Assembly: GCF_003664645.1 (NCBI RefSeq)
Contig: NZ_RCHC01000005.1
Location: 124,001 to 188,000, forward strand
DNA: 64,000 nucleotides
Source: Acinetobacter chengduensis
Lineage (GTDB): Bacteria; Pseudomonadota; Gammaproteobacteria; Pseudomonadales; Moraxellaceae
Direction: 5' to 3'
In this document: positions 22,986 through 31,762 of the stretch, piece by piece
Layout: every line of letters starts with the position of its first letter
How positions within the stretch are numbered: the first letter of the stretch is position 1
Position numbers and translations under genes: made by a program
Notes under the pieces: generated by a model
Told to the model about the DNA's origin: nothing
What the model saw: the letters and a program-made list of their open reading frames with translations, nothing else
Databases searched by the model: none

Positions 22986-24602
22986 ATGAAAAATTCCGAA
23001 AAATTGCTAAATAGACAAGGGGAACTAAGGGCAATATCTATACTTATGCTAAGGCATATGGAAATTACTTTATCGCCGATTGATCGAATTATTTTTCTAA
23101 GATTATTGATCTGTTATGGAGGTCGTAGAATTTCAATATCGGACCTAAAAGCTTTGGCTAAAGAAGTGAAGGTGAATTGGTTAACATTAAAAAAATCATT
23201 AGATGTATTGGTTGAAAAAGGATTATGCGAGCAGCTAGAAGAAAAAGTTATAAAGTTGAATAAAGTACTACTACTACCGAGACAAGTAGATTATCGATGG
23301 AGCTGGAAACCATCTGATCAGTTGATTATTGCTTTGGATAAAGCAAAAGAGGGCAATCAACCTGCAGTAGGGTTAAAAGAGAATAAATCAGCTAAACAAA
23401 GTATAAAAAAAATAAGGTTTAAAAAAACTGCTTCTGAGCTTGTCGCTAGTTATCCACGATATGATTTTTTGGAAATTTTATTTGGCTTAATGTTTGATGT
23501 CAAAATTAGCCATAAGCAAAAAAATGCTGACGAGTTGATGGAACTCAATTATAAGCAGTGGCTTGTTTTAGTGAACATGGTGCTGTCTAGTGACGCTAAT
23601 GGAATCGTTTTTGATGTTGGAACGTATGAATTATCTAAATGGACTGGAATGAGCCGTAATGCATTGCAACGAGCAATTGCTGACTTATTTGATATGGGAA
23701 TTCTTCGCTCCAAACTAGATGGAACATTGAACAATAATTTACTTAATTCAGTTGCTCCTGTGTATTGCTTAAATCTTTCAGCTGCCATTTGGGGTGAAAA
23801 GCGGATATTTGGACATTATTACTTTTTGAAATTCCCCAATGAATATACATCTATCGTAGAACAAGCATTTAATTTTATTCAATATCTGGCTGCACTGGAT
23901 CAAGCAAAAAAAGCATCATCTTCTTGCAATAGTATTGTGTATGAACTTGCCAAAGTATTCGATGAAGTTATTGATCAAACTATTCAAAGTAAACTGGGTA
24001 ATGCGATTCGAGAGGAATTCAATTTTGTGAGCAAATCTGAAGAGAATTTTGGTCAGTATATACAACTTGTGATACCCCGCTTTCGTATGGGGAAATCATT
24101 ATTGAATACGGATCAAGCGAATGTTGCACGAATTGATTTTTTACTCAACTATTCTATTCAGTTAATGATTTCCAATTTAGGCCAGGCAGAAATATGGCTA
24201 AGCTCGCCAATGCCAATGTCTTTGATAGGACGGTTTGATCAGTATTTAACTAAAATTAAATTACCTGAAGTCAATACAAATGTTAAATCTAATAAAGGAA
24301 ATAGCCAGAAAACCCAAATGTCTTTGAAAAAGCAGCTCGTTGAAGAATCAAGAGCAAAAATCTTATTTGCCATTTGCCAAGCATTATTCCGTAGTGAAAT
24401 GAAGCCTTTCATTAAAGAGGTACGCAAGTTGGAGAATTCAAAAGTTTACTTTGATCATGCAGTATTACCATTACAAAATTCGGACCTCTGTGACCGAGTT
24501 TATTTTTGTCGTTATGATGCTGAAGAGATAAAGCAGAAAAAAGAACAAGATGCCTTTCATATGCTTGAGTTTGAGCAAATATCAGTTGATCCTGTAGAGT
24601 AG
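22986..24602 (+). CDS. Hypothetical protein with winged-helix-like segments
   Basis: A 538-residue protein. Two stretches look like winged helix-turn-helix domains: about 30-85 (SISDLKALAKEVKVNWLTLK) and about 205-245 (ELSKWTGMSRNALQRAIADL). The rest is mixed alpha/beta, with a Lys-rich linker near 430. No catalytic motif is seen. Codon use is AT-rich like its neighbours. It heads the mobile-element block, so a replication or transcription control role is inferred. No family is recognised. Confidence 0.65.
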   Translation: MKNSEKLLNRQGELRAISILMLRHMEITLSPIDRIIFLRLLICYGGRRISISDLKALAKEVKVNWLTLKKSLDVLVEKGLCEQLEEKVIKLNKVLLLPRQVDYRWSWKPSDQLIIALDKAKEGNQPAVGLKENKSAKQSIKKIRFKKTASELVASYPRYDFLEILFGLMFDVKISHKQKNADELMELNYKQWLVLVNMVLSSDANGIVFDVGTYELSKWTGMSRNALQRAIADLFDMGILRSKLDGTLNNNLLNSVAPVYCLNLSAAIWGEKRIFGHYYFLKFPNEYTSIVEQAFNFIQYLAALDQAKKASSSCNSIVYELAKVFDEVIDQTIQSKLGNAIREEFNFVSKSEENFGQYIQLVIPRFRMGKSLLNTDQANVARIDFLLNYSIQLMISNLGQAEIWLSSPMPMSLIGRFDQYLTKIKLPEVNTNVKSNKGNSQKTQMSLKKQLVEESRAKILFAICQALFRSEMKPFIKEVRKLENSKVYFDHAVLPLQNSDLCDRVYFCRYDAEEIKQKKEQDAFHMLEFEQISVDPVE

Positions 24603-24910
24603 CGCTTAACTGCAAAGAGTTGAATTTAAGCTTAGAGGATCAGAAGCGGTATGAGCTGTTCAATCCTAAAAATAACAATAAAAGCTAATTTCTGCCTTAA
24701 CTCTCGTAAATGGATATTTGAGTAAAAATGCATGAATGCAGTGAGAGCGAAAAGTAGACTATCTTATATACAGGTCAGTTTTGTTACCCTTAGCCTGCAG
24801 ACTAAGTCGGTAAATAATATTATTAATTAACTAATTATAAATCTATTCACTCATACAGATCATAGATATCTACAAAGTAGATCACGTATACATAATAAAT
24901 AACTCTTCCT
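24603..24910. other. AT-rich non-coding region before the Rep-like gene
   Basis: About 300 bases without a supported gene. It includes an extremely AT-rich core around 24815-24850 with the short palindrome AATAATATTATT, then a near-palindromic ATAGATATCTA. With the hairpin that follows, it could be an origin or promoter region of the element. Confidence 0.4.
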
Positions 24911-24939
24911 CCTTAGTTATGCATCAAACATAACTAAGG
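24911..24939 (+). repeat. Perfect inverted repeat upstream of Rep-like gene
   Basis: CCTTAGTTATG and CATAACTAAGG form a perfect 11-bp stem with a 7-nt loop; one more T-A pair flanks it. It ends 9 nt before the Rep-like start codon and covers its ribosome-binding site. It may be a replication nick/binding site or a translational operator. Confidence 0.75.
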
Positions 24940-24948
24940 AATATCGAC

Positions 24949-25944
24949 ATGTTGCAATACGATCTCTCTCATCAAGCTGCTGTAATGACCGCAGTGAATA
25001 ACTTTGTCGATTACCAACTGAACGATGGTTTTAACCTGACAGACTTTATTACTCACCTTTGTGTATTGATTCCTGCATTTCAGGTTTTTGACCAAGAGGG
25101 TATTGAATACTGTACTTTGCTTGCTACGTTTAAAGACGTGGTGCAATTAGTTGAAGCCCATCGAGGTGATTTAGGGATTGAAGAATATCTGACACAGTTA
25201 TCATCTATAGAAATATCCAATCTTCGAAATCTATTACGAAGTCATAGGTCACAGCACTTGGCTGAAATTCGTTTGTTTAAACAGCAAGAGGAAGAGAATC
25301 AAGACCGCTTTTTAGAATATGTGCAGAGGATTCTTAACGATCATTATAAGATTTTGGTTGTGCGTGTTGATTTGGGGTATTTGAAAGAGCTTATGCCGAA
25401 TATTACGGTGCAGGATTTCTATAACCATATTGAATCAATTCGTCATCTATTGAAAGACAAGAATGGCTGTTTTAAGCATTTATTGGGTTATGGGTTAGCA
25501 TTAGAGCAGGGTGCAACAAAAGGCTACCATGCGCATCTGATGCTGATCTACAACGGTTCTGAGCGTTGTCAGGACTGGTACTTGGCTAATGAAGTGATTC
25601 AGAAGTGGCATGAGATAACTCAGGATTTAGGTTACGGACTCAATAACAATACCCCTGAAAAGAAAAAACAATACGCTGATCGAGGTTTATTGGGGATAGG
25701 CATGATCCATCGCAATCAGCCCTTAGAAATGCAGAATGCTTTGAATGTAGCCAGTTATCTGACTCAGCCTGAAAAGTATTTACAGCGGATGTTGATTAAG
25801 CCATTGGGTAAAAGAACTTTCTTTAAAGGCATTTACCACGAGCATGGGCGTAAGTATAAAAACAATCATCCAATATCAGCAGAAGCAGGAATTTGGTCTG
25901 AACAAGATGTAGATGACTTATTGGATGAGCAAATCGTCAATTAA
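24949..25944 (+). CDS. HUH-type replication initiator-like protein (Inovirus Gp2 / YagK-YfjJ family)
   Basis: A 331-residue protein. The central part (about 135-215) carries a strand ILVVRVDLGY, a helix and GYHAHLMLIY near residue 194, a His-x-His pair as in HUH endonucleases. This arrangement resembles the YagK/YfjJ C-terminal or Inovirus Gp2 family of rolling-circle-type initiators found on prophages and satellites. A Tyr-containing C-terminal segment (HGRKYKN) follows. A perfect inverted repeat precedes the gene. It is followed by a second gene that may be co-transcribed. Strand nicking at an element origin is inferred. Confidence 0.75.
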   Translation: MLQYDLSHQAAVMTAVNNFVDYQLNDGFNLTDFITHLCVLIPAFQVFDQEGIEYCTLLATFKDVVQLVEAHRGDLGIEEYLTQLSSIEISNLRNLLRSHRSQHLAEIRLFKQQEEENQDRFLEYVQRILNDHYKILVVRVDLGYLKELMPNITVQDFYNHIESIRHLLKDKNGCFKHLLGYGLALEQGATKGYHAHLMLIYNGSERCQDWYLANEVIQKWHEITQDLGYGLNNNTPEKKKQYADRGLLGIGMIHRNQPLEMQNALNVASYLTQPEKYLQRMLIKPLGKRTFFKGIYHEHGRKYKNNHPISAEAGIWSEQDVDDLLDEQIVN

Positions 25945-26002
25945 CTGTAAAAAAATATGGAGTGGACAGTTCTATGAAAAATTTCACTTCATAGGACTTT
26001 CC

Positions 26003-26962
26003 ATGGACATTACACACATTGAACATCAGACTGCACCACGTTTAGAGCAAGATATACACAACTTCTTTACTCAAGTGCGATTTGGTTCACCCATCCCGCC
26101 CATGACTCATGATGAACATATTCAGAAAATCATTGAACAAACGGCTCAAGTTTTGCTGGTGTATTTTCGAGAGTGGAATGAGCTGATGTTTCATCATCGA
26201 GATTCAGATTGCAGTTTTTGGGTGACACAATTCAGAAACGCCTATTTTACCGTCTTACAGCAATTCGACTCACGTCAGCATTATTTTAATCCAACTGCCA
26301 AACATACTGCAAAATGGCTGGCGGAGCATGTATTAAATAAACTGAAACAGTTATTTGCAACGACGGGTTTTCATGAGGCTTTACATCAAAGTAATGAGCA
26401 ATACGAGAAGAGAGTTGATCATTTGCGTGAGCTTTATTCAGAAGTCAGCAAATTGAGTGTAGATGCGCCTGATTTAAAATTCTATCTGAGTTATCCAGTG
26501 GGTACTGAACTGTTGCAATCAGTCGATCAAGTGATTCAATCATTTCGGGTATTTGAAAAGAAGCTAACATCCTTACCTTGGTTCCGTGCACAAGTTATAT
26601 TTAGCTATTATCACTTAATTCGTGACAGTACCCGAAACTGTTACGTGATTAGATTCTACCTGACCTTTCAAAAAGTCTTTTATTGCAATGATATTGACTA
26701 TTCAGTTGACCTATTAAGACTGTGGCAGGATGCCACTCATGGTATGGGTATTTTATTGCAAATTCCAGATGAAGAAACACAGCACTCAAATGGCAATCCA
26801 TTCGGATTTGACCCAGATGGGCTTTTTAACTTTCCTGAGCCTAAAAACCCATTGGATGATCTTGGTGACTTGCCAGATACGGTGACAAGTGTAAATGAGC
26901 AGATGAATAAGATTTGCATCGCAACACGTGGCTTTAAAATCTTTAATGGCAAGAAATGGTGA
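26003..26962 (+). CDS. Hypothetical protein following the Rep-like gene
   Basis: A 319-residue acidic protein without recognised motifs. The middle part has aromatic-rich strands (WFRAQVIFSYYHLIRDS) somewhat like the preceding Rep-like protein but without a His-x-His pair. The tail is Pro/Asp-rich. The ATG at 26003 has AGGA eight bases upstream; an alternative in-frame start at 25913 would overlap the Rep gene and lacks such a site. Co-transcription with the Rep-like gene is likely. Function is unknown. Confidence 0.65.
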   Translation: MDITHIEHQTAPRLEQDIHNFFTQVRFGSPIPPMTHDEHIQKIIEQTAQVLLVYFREWNELMFHHRDSDCSFWVTQFRNAYFTVLQQFDSRQHYFNPTAKHTAKWLAEHVLNKLKQLFATTGFHEALHQSNEQYEKRVDHLRELYSEVSKLSVDAPDLKFYLSYPVGTELLQSVDQVIQSFRVFEKKLTSLPWFRAQVIFSYYHLIRDSTRNCYVIRFYLTFQKVFYCNDIDYSVDLLRLWQDATHGMGILLQIPDEETQHSNGNPFGFDPDGLFNFPEPKNPLDDLGDLPDTVTSVNEQMNKICIATRGFKIFNGKKW

Positions 26963-27002
26963 TTCTAATCCCATTAAAGTAAATCGAAATAGAGCGTCTC
27001 CT

Positions 27003-27058
27003 GTATCCAATCCAATGGATACGGTGGGCTTTCGAGGCGTACCTATTTTTTTACGGTG
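27003..27058 (+). promoter_or_regulatory. Hairpin and T-tract leader before AlpA gene 1
   Basis: The 6-bp stem GTATCC/GGATAC (27003-27022) is followed about 30 nt later by ATTTTTTTACGG, and then by the AlpA ribosome-binding site. It is a looser relative of the hairpin/T-tract leaders at 30064, 31703 and 32858. Confidence 0.45.
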
Positions 27059-27112
27059 ATGGACATGATATGTGCAGAACGCACGCCTTCATACCACATC
27101 GGAGTTCATCAG

Positions 27113-27355
27113 ATGAATGCGCTAAATTCACAAACATTTCAGATCAACCAAATCTTAAACATCAAGCAATTGGTTGAAATCACCGGATTGAGTCGTGCCA
27201 CCATTTATTCACTGCTAGATCCTAAATCCAAGTATTATGATGCCAGTTTTCCTCAGCAGATCAATTTAACCAGCAATCGAGTCGGTTGGATTGCACATGA
27301 GGTCAATGCATGGATTGCTCAAAAGATCAGTGAACGTAGAATGATCACAAATTGA
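27113..27355 (+). CDS. AlpA-type DNA-binding regulator
   Basis: An 80-residue winged helix-turn-helix protein of the AlpA/MerR-like excisionase type: NIKQLVEITGLSRATIYSLL forms the helix-turn-helix and RVGWIAHEVNAWIAQ is the typical AlpA end. GGAG lies 12 nt before the ATG at 27113, preferred over in-frame starts further upstream. Such proteins regulate integrase or excision genes of mobile elements. A paralogue lies at 33905. Confidence 0.85.
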   Translation: MNALNSQTFQINQILNIKQLVEITGLSRATIYSLLDPKSKYYDASFPQQINLTSNRVGWIAHEVNAWIAQKISERRMITN

Positions 27356-27369
27356 GATAAAATTCAAAG

Positions 27370-27594
27370 CTATAAATGAGATTTTTGCCCCATCAGTTGT
27401 AATGCCAGTGCATAAGCAAAATCAGGAGAAATTGATTCTGCAATGAAGAATGACTGAGGTGGGGTAAAGTCTAAGACTTGTTTGTAATAAAGGGTATCTT
27501 CGCCCGTTTGTTTATCAAAGAACGTAAACTTATCCTGCGAATGTGAATATTCGAGTCCATACAGTGGACCTCCAATACACTTCAATCGCTGCAT
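27370..27594 (-). CDS. Small hypothetical protein
   Basis: A 74-residue protein on the opposite strand to its neighbours, with AAGGAAT before the ATG. It has a compact beta-rich N-terminus (CIGGPLYGLEYSHSQDKFTF) and a helical C-terminus (YALALQLMGQ). No family is recognised. It probably serves the mobile element. Confidence 0.6.
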   Translation of the reverse strand: MQRLKCIGGPLYGLEYSHSQDKFTFFDKQTGEDTLYYKQVLDFTPPQSFFIAESISPDFAYALALQLMGQKSHL

Positions 27595-27825
27595 GCACAG
27601 ATTCCTTTAATAACGCTAAGCACCATTATAATTGAGTGTGCTGTTTAATTCAGGTTGAAATTATAGCTTCAGTTGAAGTTTAGATGATGTTGATTATTCA
27701 ATAGTCATTCTGAATCAGAAGCATAGCGAAAACACTCAATTGATTGTTCCAGTAAAAATACAACGTTGACACTTTAAATCCTGCCAATTATCCTTAAGTT
27801 GCTGGCCCTCATGGTCAGTCGGTTT

Positions 27826-27956
27826 TGACAGACCGTTTACCCAAAGCACACGAAAAAGTCTCTCTTTTTTGTGGGCATCCCTACGTGCCCCCTCTGCGGC
27901 GGAACGGGAGGGGGACATCTTCGGATGTGCTGATCTTTTTGGGTATCAGTCTGTCA
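27826..27956 (+). ncRNA. Candidate structured RNA element, undescribed
   Basis: A 131-nt stretch closed by TGACAGAC/GTCTGTCA (27826-27833 with 27949-27956) and a second long-range helix TACCCA/TGGGTA (27838-27843 with 27940-27945). Inside are a 10-bp hairpin (27849-27858 with 27864-27873), a GC helix CCCCCTC/GAGGGGG (27888-27894 with 27908-27914) and a classic UUCG tetraloop hairpin ACATC-TTCG-GATGT (27915-27928). It is much GC-richer than its surroundings. Orientation is uncertain, though the UUCG loop favours the plus strand. It could be a small RNA, a leader of the following gene or a folded single-strand origin. Confidence 0.6.
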
Positions 27957-28028
27957 ACCCTCTTTCGTTTCGCCACCATTATTTGACAGTAATGTGGTGA
28001 AACTTCTTTATACCCAAAGGAGTCCGCC

Positions 28029-28317
28029 ATGCGTACTACATTTTTAAATGCTCATTCTCTTTTTTACCCCAGTGCTCTCTATGGCGTTGTCTTCGCCAGG
28101 TAAACCCTACATTTTATAAATTTAGCAATTGGGGAACGCTCAATGAAGGTGCTTGCTCCTTTATTGGCCTGCACATCTGAATCATTTTATTGCTGATTTG
28201 TAGAGCTACTTATTCTACGGAACAGTCACGTCAGAAGAAAAAGCAGAACTCCAAGAAGAACATCAAAATACCATGAGCCCAGCTTGGTCATTGCTGAGAG
28301 GTGCTTATGGACAATGA
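28029..28317 (+). pseudogene. Frameshifted remnant of a small gene after the structured RNA
   Basis: AAGGAG precedes an ATG that opens a 24-codon frame ending at a stop near 28103. A coding-like sequence continues in the -1 frame (NPTFYKFSNWGTLNEGACSF), then shifts again near 28160 and reads SYLFYGTVTSEEKAELQ... to a stop at 28315-28317, with one internal stop. The pattern fits one former gene of about 95 codons with two frameshifts. The three pieces join without overlap. The family is not recognised. Confidence 0.5.
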
Positions 28318-28333
28318 AAGAGAATGATGCACG

Positions 28334-29485
28334 ATGACAACAAAACTAAAGTGTCTGTCTTTATGTATTTTATTGATGGGAGTGGGTGCCTGTTCCAGTA
28401 AAGATCAGCCTAAAAGTGATCCCGCTGTAGAAGGTCAAACCACAGAAAGCAGTGAAGCTTTGCAGAATATCACTGAAACACCAACTGTAATTGTGCCGAA
28501 AGCACAAATTAGTCCTGATCAAAGTTGGGACAAAATAGACAGTGATGTGCGGCGAAGTAATTTGATTTACTTTTATCCTGAAAAGATGAATGTACTCAAT
28601 TACAAAGAACCGAGCAAGCTTGCGAATGATTTATACTTCCCCGAAAATCATGAATTTATCAAGAAGCAATTACATTTAGATAAGCTTCAGCTTCTTGTTA
28701 TTGGAATGCAAGGGCATAACTTGGATAACGATATGTTAGTTGATTTAAGTAATGATGAATATTTCAAATATGCTAACAATCTCGCCATAAACTATATACG
28801 CGCTTTACAAGTTCCGAAGGTTGAACCCAAGCAGGAATTTGAAAAAACACAGGATTATGAGGAACGAGTTAAACAAGCTCAGCAAAATTCCCTAAATAAT
28901 GTAATCGACTATGATACTGAATTATTGGAAAGAGCTTTGAATTATATTGCTCCTGATATTACTTCGATCGGAAGCGAAGGCGCTTACCAATATGATGCTG
29001 ATAAAGAGTTAATGACAATTAACTTTGAACAGAAAAGTCGATATTTTTCTTCTGTGGTTAAATCAGAACTAATCATCAAGGTTGCGCCTGATTTAGCTAA
29101 GACCCTCGCAGACAACTTTGGCCAACTTAAAGTCGGCTATGTATTTACACCCAAAAATAATACCTTGAATTTGGATGGGATATTTTTTTATTTAATACGC
29201 TACGGTAATCCTGATCGGAAGAACAATACTTCTAGATTGTATCTCTCACCAATCATAAAGCCGAATACATTTAAGCAAAAAAGTGCGGTTAATGTGTTTT
29301 GGAAAAACAATGATGCTGTTGAGGAAGTTGACACCGTACCTTTTAAAGATGTGCTGACATCACCGATATGGAAATTTAAGTTTGGTCTAGAAAATTATTT
29401 GTCTCCAGAATCGCTATTACAAAAATACGTCAAGCCAGAAATTCCTAAAGAACCTAATGAGCTTCAGTATTTGGAGGACGGGTGA
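28334..29485 (+). CDS. Putative lipoprotein
   Basis: A 383-residue protein with a lipoprotein signal: basic start, hydrophobic core and lipobox VGAC with Cys20, followed by SSKDQ, which suggests outer-membrane sorting. The mature part has an acidic linker (25-60), a helical Gln/Glu-rich segment near 165-185 (KQEFEKTQDYEERVKQAQQN) and a mixed C-terminal domain. It is followed by a second lipoprotein gene about 150 nt away. The function is unknown. Confidence 0.75.
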   Translation: MTTKLKCLSLCILLMGVGACSSKDQPKSDPAVEGQTTESSEALQNITETPTVIVPKAQISPDQSWDKIDSDVRRSNLIYFYPEKMNVLNYKEPSKLANDLYFPENHEFIKKQLHLDKLQLLVIGMQGHNLDNDMLVDLSNDEYFKYANNLAINYIRALQVPKVEPKQEFEKTQDYEERVKQAQQNSLNNVIDYDTELLERALNYIAPDITSIGSEGAYQYDADKELMTINFEQKSRYFSSVVKSELIIKVAPDLAKTLADNFGQLKVGYVFTPKNNTLNLDGIFFYLIRYGNPDRKNNTSRLYLSPIIKPNTFKQKSAVNVFWKNNDAVEEVDTVPFKDVLTSPIWKFKFGLENYLSPESLLQKYVKPEIPKEPNELQYLEDG

Positions 29486-29636
29486 AAATGATCAAATCTG
29501 CTGTTGAGTACTTTTCAAAAATAAAGAAATTTCAAATACATATTACCCAGATGTAAGGGCTTTCTCTTCTCGATATCAATTGAGGGAAATCATCCATATC
29601 TCTACATCTGAATACAATATTTAGGAGCAATCCAAA

Positions 29637-30005
29637 ATGCACAACTTAATCAAAACTTTGGGTCTAACCACATTACTCTCGTTATCCGCATTGGCTTTTC
29701 AAGGATGTAGTTCAGGGCTGGAACCTGAAACTTTTTCGGTCGAATTGAATGAACAAGGGACATACTCATGGAGTACCCCAGTAATTACCATTCGTTCGAA
29801 TGTAGCAGAACCGATAGAAGTGACCAATGTCACGGTGAATAATGGGCAATGTACCTATATTGGACATGACAAGCAATTTAACTTTCCATTACATTTCAAA
29901 ATGGGACAGGTATTTCGTCTTCGATTACGAGGTTGCAGTTTTGAAAATGTAGTACAAGTGGACATTGAAACGAACAAGGGTAATGGAAGTTATCAGTTCA
30001 ACTAA
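29637..30005 (+). CDS. Putative small lipoprotein
   Basis: A 122-residue protein with a signal peptide and a Cys at residue 24 in the context LAFQGC, a slightly unusual lipobox. The mature 98 residues are beta-rich with two further Cys (C75 and C105 by count, in QCTYIG and RGCSFEN), perhaps a disulfide in a small beta-sandwich. TAGGAG precedes the ATG. It is likely exported with the neighbouring lipoprotein. No family is recognised. Confidence 0.7.
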   Translation: MHNLIKTLGLTTLLSLSALAFQGCSSGLEPETFSVELNEQGTYSWSTPVITIRSNVAEPIEVTNVTVNNGQCTYIGHDKQFNFPLHFKMGQVFRLRLRGCSFENVVQVDIETNKGNGSYQFN

Positions 30006-30063
30006 ATCTGAAACTTGAGACCCTACCTTAGTAATTAAGTACTGAATCAAAGATAAGCTCATC

Positions 30064-30100
30064 AAAAACCATGCCCTTTGGGGGCATGGTTTTTTTATGC
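30064..30100 (+). repeat. Hairpin/T-tract leader unit A
   Basis: A stem CCATGCCC/GGGCATGG flanked by an A-run and T-run, followed by ATGCC. It is terminator-shaped, yet sits directly before the ribosome-binding site of the next gene. The same arrangement recurs at 31703, 32858 and 52511. Confidence 0.7.
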
Positions 30101-30124
30101 CTGAAATTTTATGGAGTTATCGAT

Positions 30125-30493
30125 ATGCCTCGAATTTATTGTCCGATGTGTGCCAGCGATGAAATAGAAATTGCTGCACCACACATACCCAATCCCAACC
30201 CTTCATTGGGTCAAACCCTACTTAAACCACCGATGCAGAGCCTGATGCAATATATCGTCAATTATGCAGCAATGGGTATTTCAGGTGCCCGTCTGATCAA
30301 AGGGCAACGTCCGATGGTCTATGTGGTCGGTGCTGTTATTGGTGGAGCAGTCGGCTGTGCTGCATGTTTCCTCAATTATGTCCAAGAACAGCAACCCAAT
30401 CCCATGCTGAAAGAAACCGCGCAAGCACAAATTCTGTATGAGTGTCTGGAATGTGGTCATCACTTTGCCCAGAGCTTTACAGATCGAGCTTAG
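30125..30493 (+). CDS. Small zinc-ribbon-like membrane protein
   Basis: A 122-residue protein. An N-terminal CPMC pair (C6, C9) and a C-terminal CLECGHH pair flank one or two hydrophobic helices (about 40-50 and 62-84, VYVVGAVIGGAVGCAACFL). The paired cysteines suggest a split zinc ribbon. The ATG at 30125 follows GGAG; an upstream in-frame start lies in the hairpin leader and is unlikely. Function is unknown. Confidence 0.65.
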   Translation: MPRIYCPMCASDEIEIAAPHIPNPNPSLGQTLLKPPMQSLMQYIVNYAAMGISGARLIKGQRPMVYVVGAVIGGAVGCAACFLNYVQEQQPNPMLKETAQAQILYECLECGHHFAQSFTDRA

Positions 30494-30564
30494 CCCCCAC
30501 AAAACACCTCGCAACTTTAAAACACACAAAAAACCAAAATTTACATTCAATAGGAAAAAGAACG

Positions 30565-31611
30565 ATGGCACATCAAATTGAACAAATGGCCTATGTCGGT
30601 GAAACCCCTTGGCATGGCTTAGGTAACCAACTCACCCAAAACCAACCAATTGAAGTCTGGGCACAGCAGGCAGGCATGGACTGGCGTATAGAATCATCCA
30701 ACGTCAGTTATATGTCTCAAAATCAACGTGGGCAAAACATCATCATGCCTTATGAAGAACAGAGAGTACTTTATCGTTCTGATACGCATGCCCCTTTATC
30801 TGTGGTGAGTCAGCGTTATCAGGAAGTTCAACCTAAAGAAATTCTGCATTTCTACAAAGACCTGACTGAACAATCGGGCTTTGAACTGGAAACTGCTGGG
30901 GTACTTAAAGGAGGAAAGAAATTTTGGGCATTAGCTAAAACAGGGCAGACTTCTGCATTAAAGGGTAAAGATGTCAGTAATGGTTACATTCTCTTGGCTA
31001 CGGCGTGTGATGGTACATTGGCAACAACAGCACAATTCACCAGTATTCGTGTGGTGTGTAATAACACCTTAGCGATTGCCTTAAAAGGTCAGAACGCTAG
31101 TTCAGGCGTAGTTAAAGTGCCACACAGCACCAAGTTTGATGCTGAGAAAATTAAACAGCAACTCGGTATATCCGTCCGTGTATGGAATGAGCACATGTAT
31201 GAAATGAAACAACTGAGTCAACGTAAAGTCACTCAACAGGAAGCGGCTGCTTATTTCGATGCTGTGTTTAATAACACGAGCCTCAGTCCAACCGAACAGG
31301 ATGACAGTATTATTCAGTTTTATCGTAATGTGGCAGCGCAAGGAAGCCAATCCAATAAAGCTGAAAACAAGACTGAACCTAATGGACGCGCCATGTCTAA
31401 AGTCATGAGCATGTTTAATGGACATGGTCGTGGGGCAGAACTCAGTTCAGCCAAAGATACTGCTTATGGCTTGCTATGCAGTATTACAGAATTTGCCGAT
31501 CATGAACGCCGGGCTATGAGTCAAGATCACCGACTCGATTCAGCTTGGTTTGGCGCAGGTGCTGGGTTGAAGCAACGTGGACTCGAACAAGCGCTGCGTA
31601 TGCTTGCTTAA
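30565..31611 (+). CDS. DUF932 domain protein (phage/plasmid-like, TIGR03299 type)
   Basis: A 348-residue protein opening with the family signature GETPWHGLGNQL near residue 12, and carrying YRSDTHAPLSVVSQRYQEVQ and TSIRVVCNNTLAIAL typical of DUF932 proteins of plasmids, phages and integrative elements. The role is unknown in the family, though it often sits beside recombination nucleases, as here (YqaJ next). TAGGAAA precedes the ATG at 30565. The longer upstream frame overlaps the previous gene and is not used. Confidence 0.85.
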   Translation: MAHQIEQMAYVGETPWHGLGNQLTQNQPIEVWAQQAGMDWRIESSNVSYMSQNQRGQNIIMPYEEQRVLYRSDTHAPLSVVSQRYQEVQPKEILHFYKDLTEQSGFELETAGVLKGGKKFWALAKTGQTSALKGKDVSNGYILLATACDGTLATTAQFTSIRVVCNNTLAIALKGQNASSGVVKVPHSTKFDAEKIKQQLGISVRVWNEHMYEMKQLSQRKVTQQEAAAYFDAVFNNTSLSPTEQDDSIIQFYRNVAAQGSQSNKAENKTEPNGRAMSKVMSMFNGHGRGAELSSAKDTAYGLLCSITEFADHERRAMSQDHRLDSAWFGAGAGLKQRGLEQALRMLA

Positions 31612-31702
31612 GCTCAATAGTTCTCTTTTTATAAATTAGCCTAAGTATCACAGAACAAGGGCAAATATTTTTCTTCACTAATGACCCAAATACCAAGCTC
31701 TT

Positions 31703-31736
31703 AAAGCCGTGTCTTTAGGCACGGCTTTTTTATGCC
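31703..31736 (+). repeat. Hairpin/T-tract leader unit B
   Basis: The stem AGCCGTG/CACGGCT is followed by TTTTTTATGCCC and then the ribosome-binding site of the YqaJ gene. It matches units A and C in layout. Confidence 0.7.
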
Positions 31737-31762
31737 CAAAATCTAAAATAGAGGAATTCACA

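Noticed and set aside
24603..24910. CRISPR array or iterons in the AT-rich region
   Set aside because: No regularly spaced direct repeats were found here or elsewhere in the window.
27736..27918. 60-codon open frame on the minus strand across the structured element
   Set aside because: It lies inside the strongly structured region, and the helices explain its unusual composition better than coding does.
29482..29556. Short frame overlapping the lipoprotein stop (GTG start, about 24 codons)
   Set aside because: It is very short with no ribosome-binding site of its own and no recognisable features.
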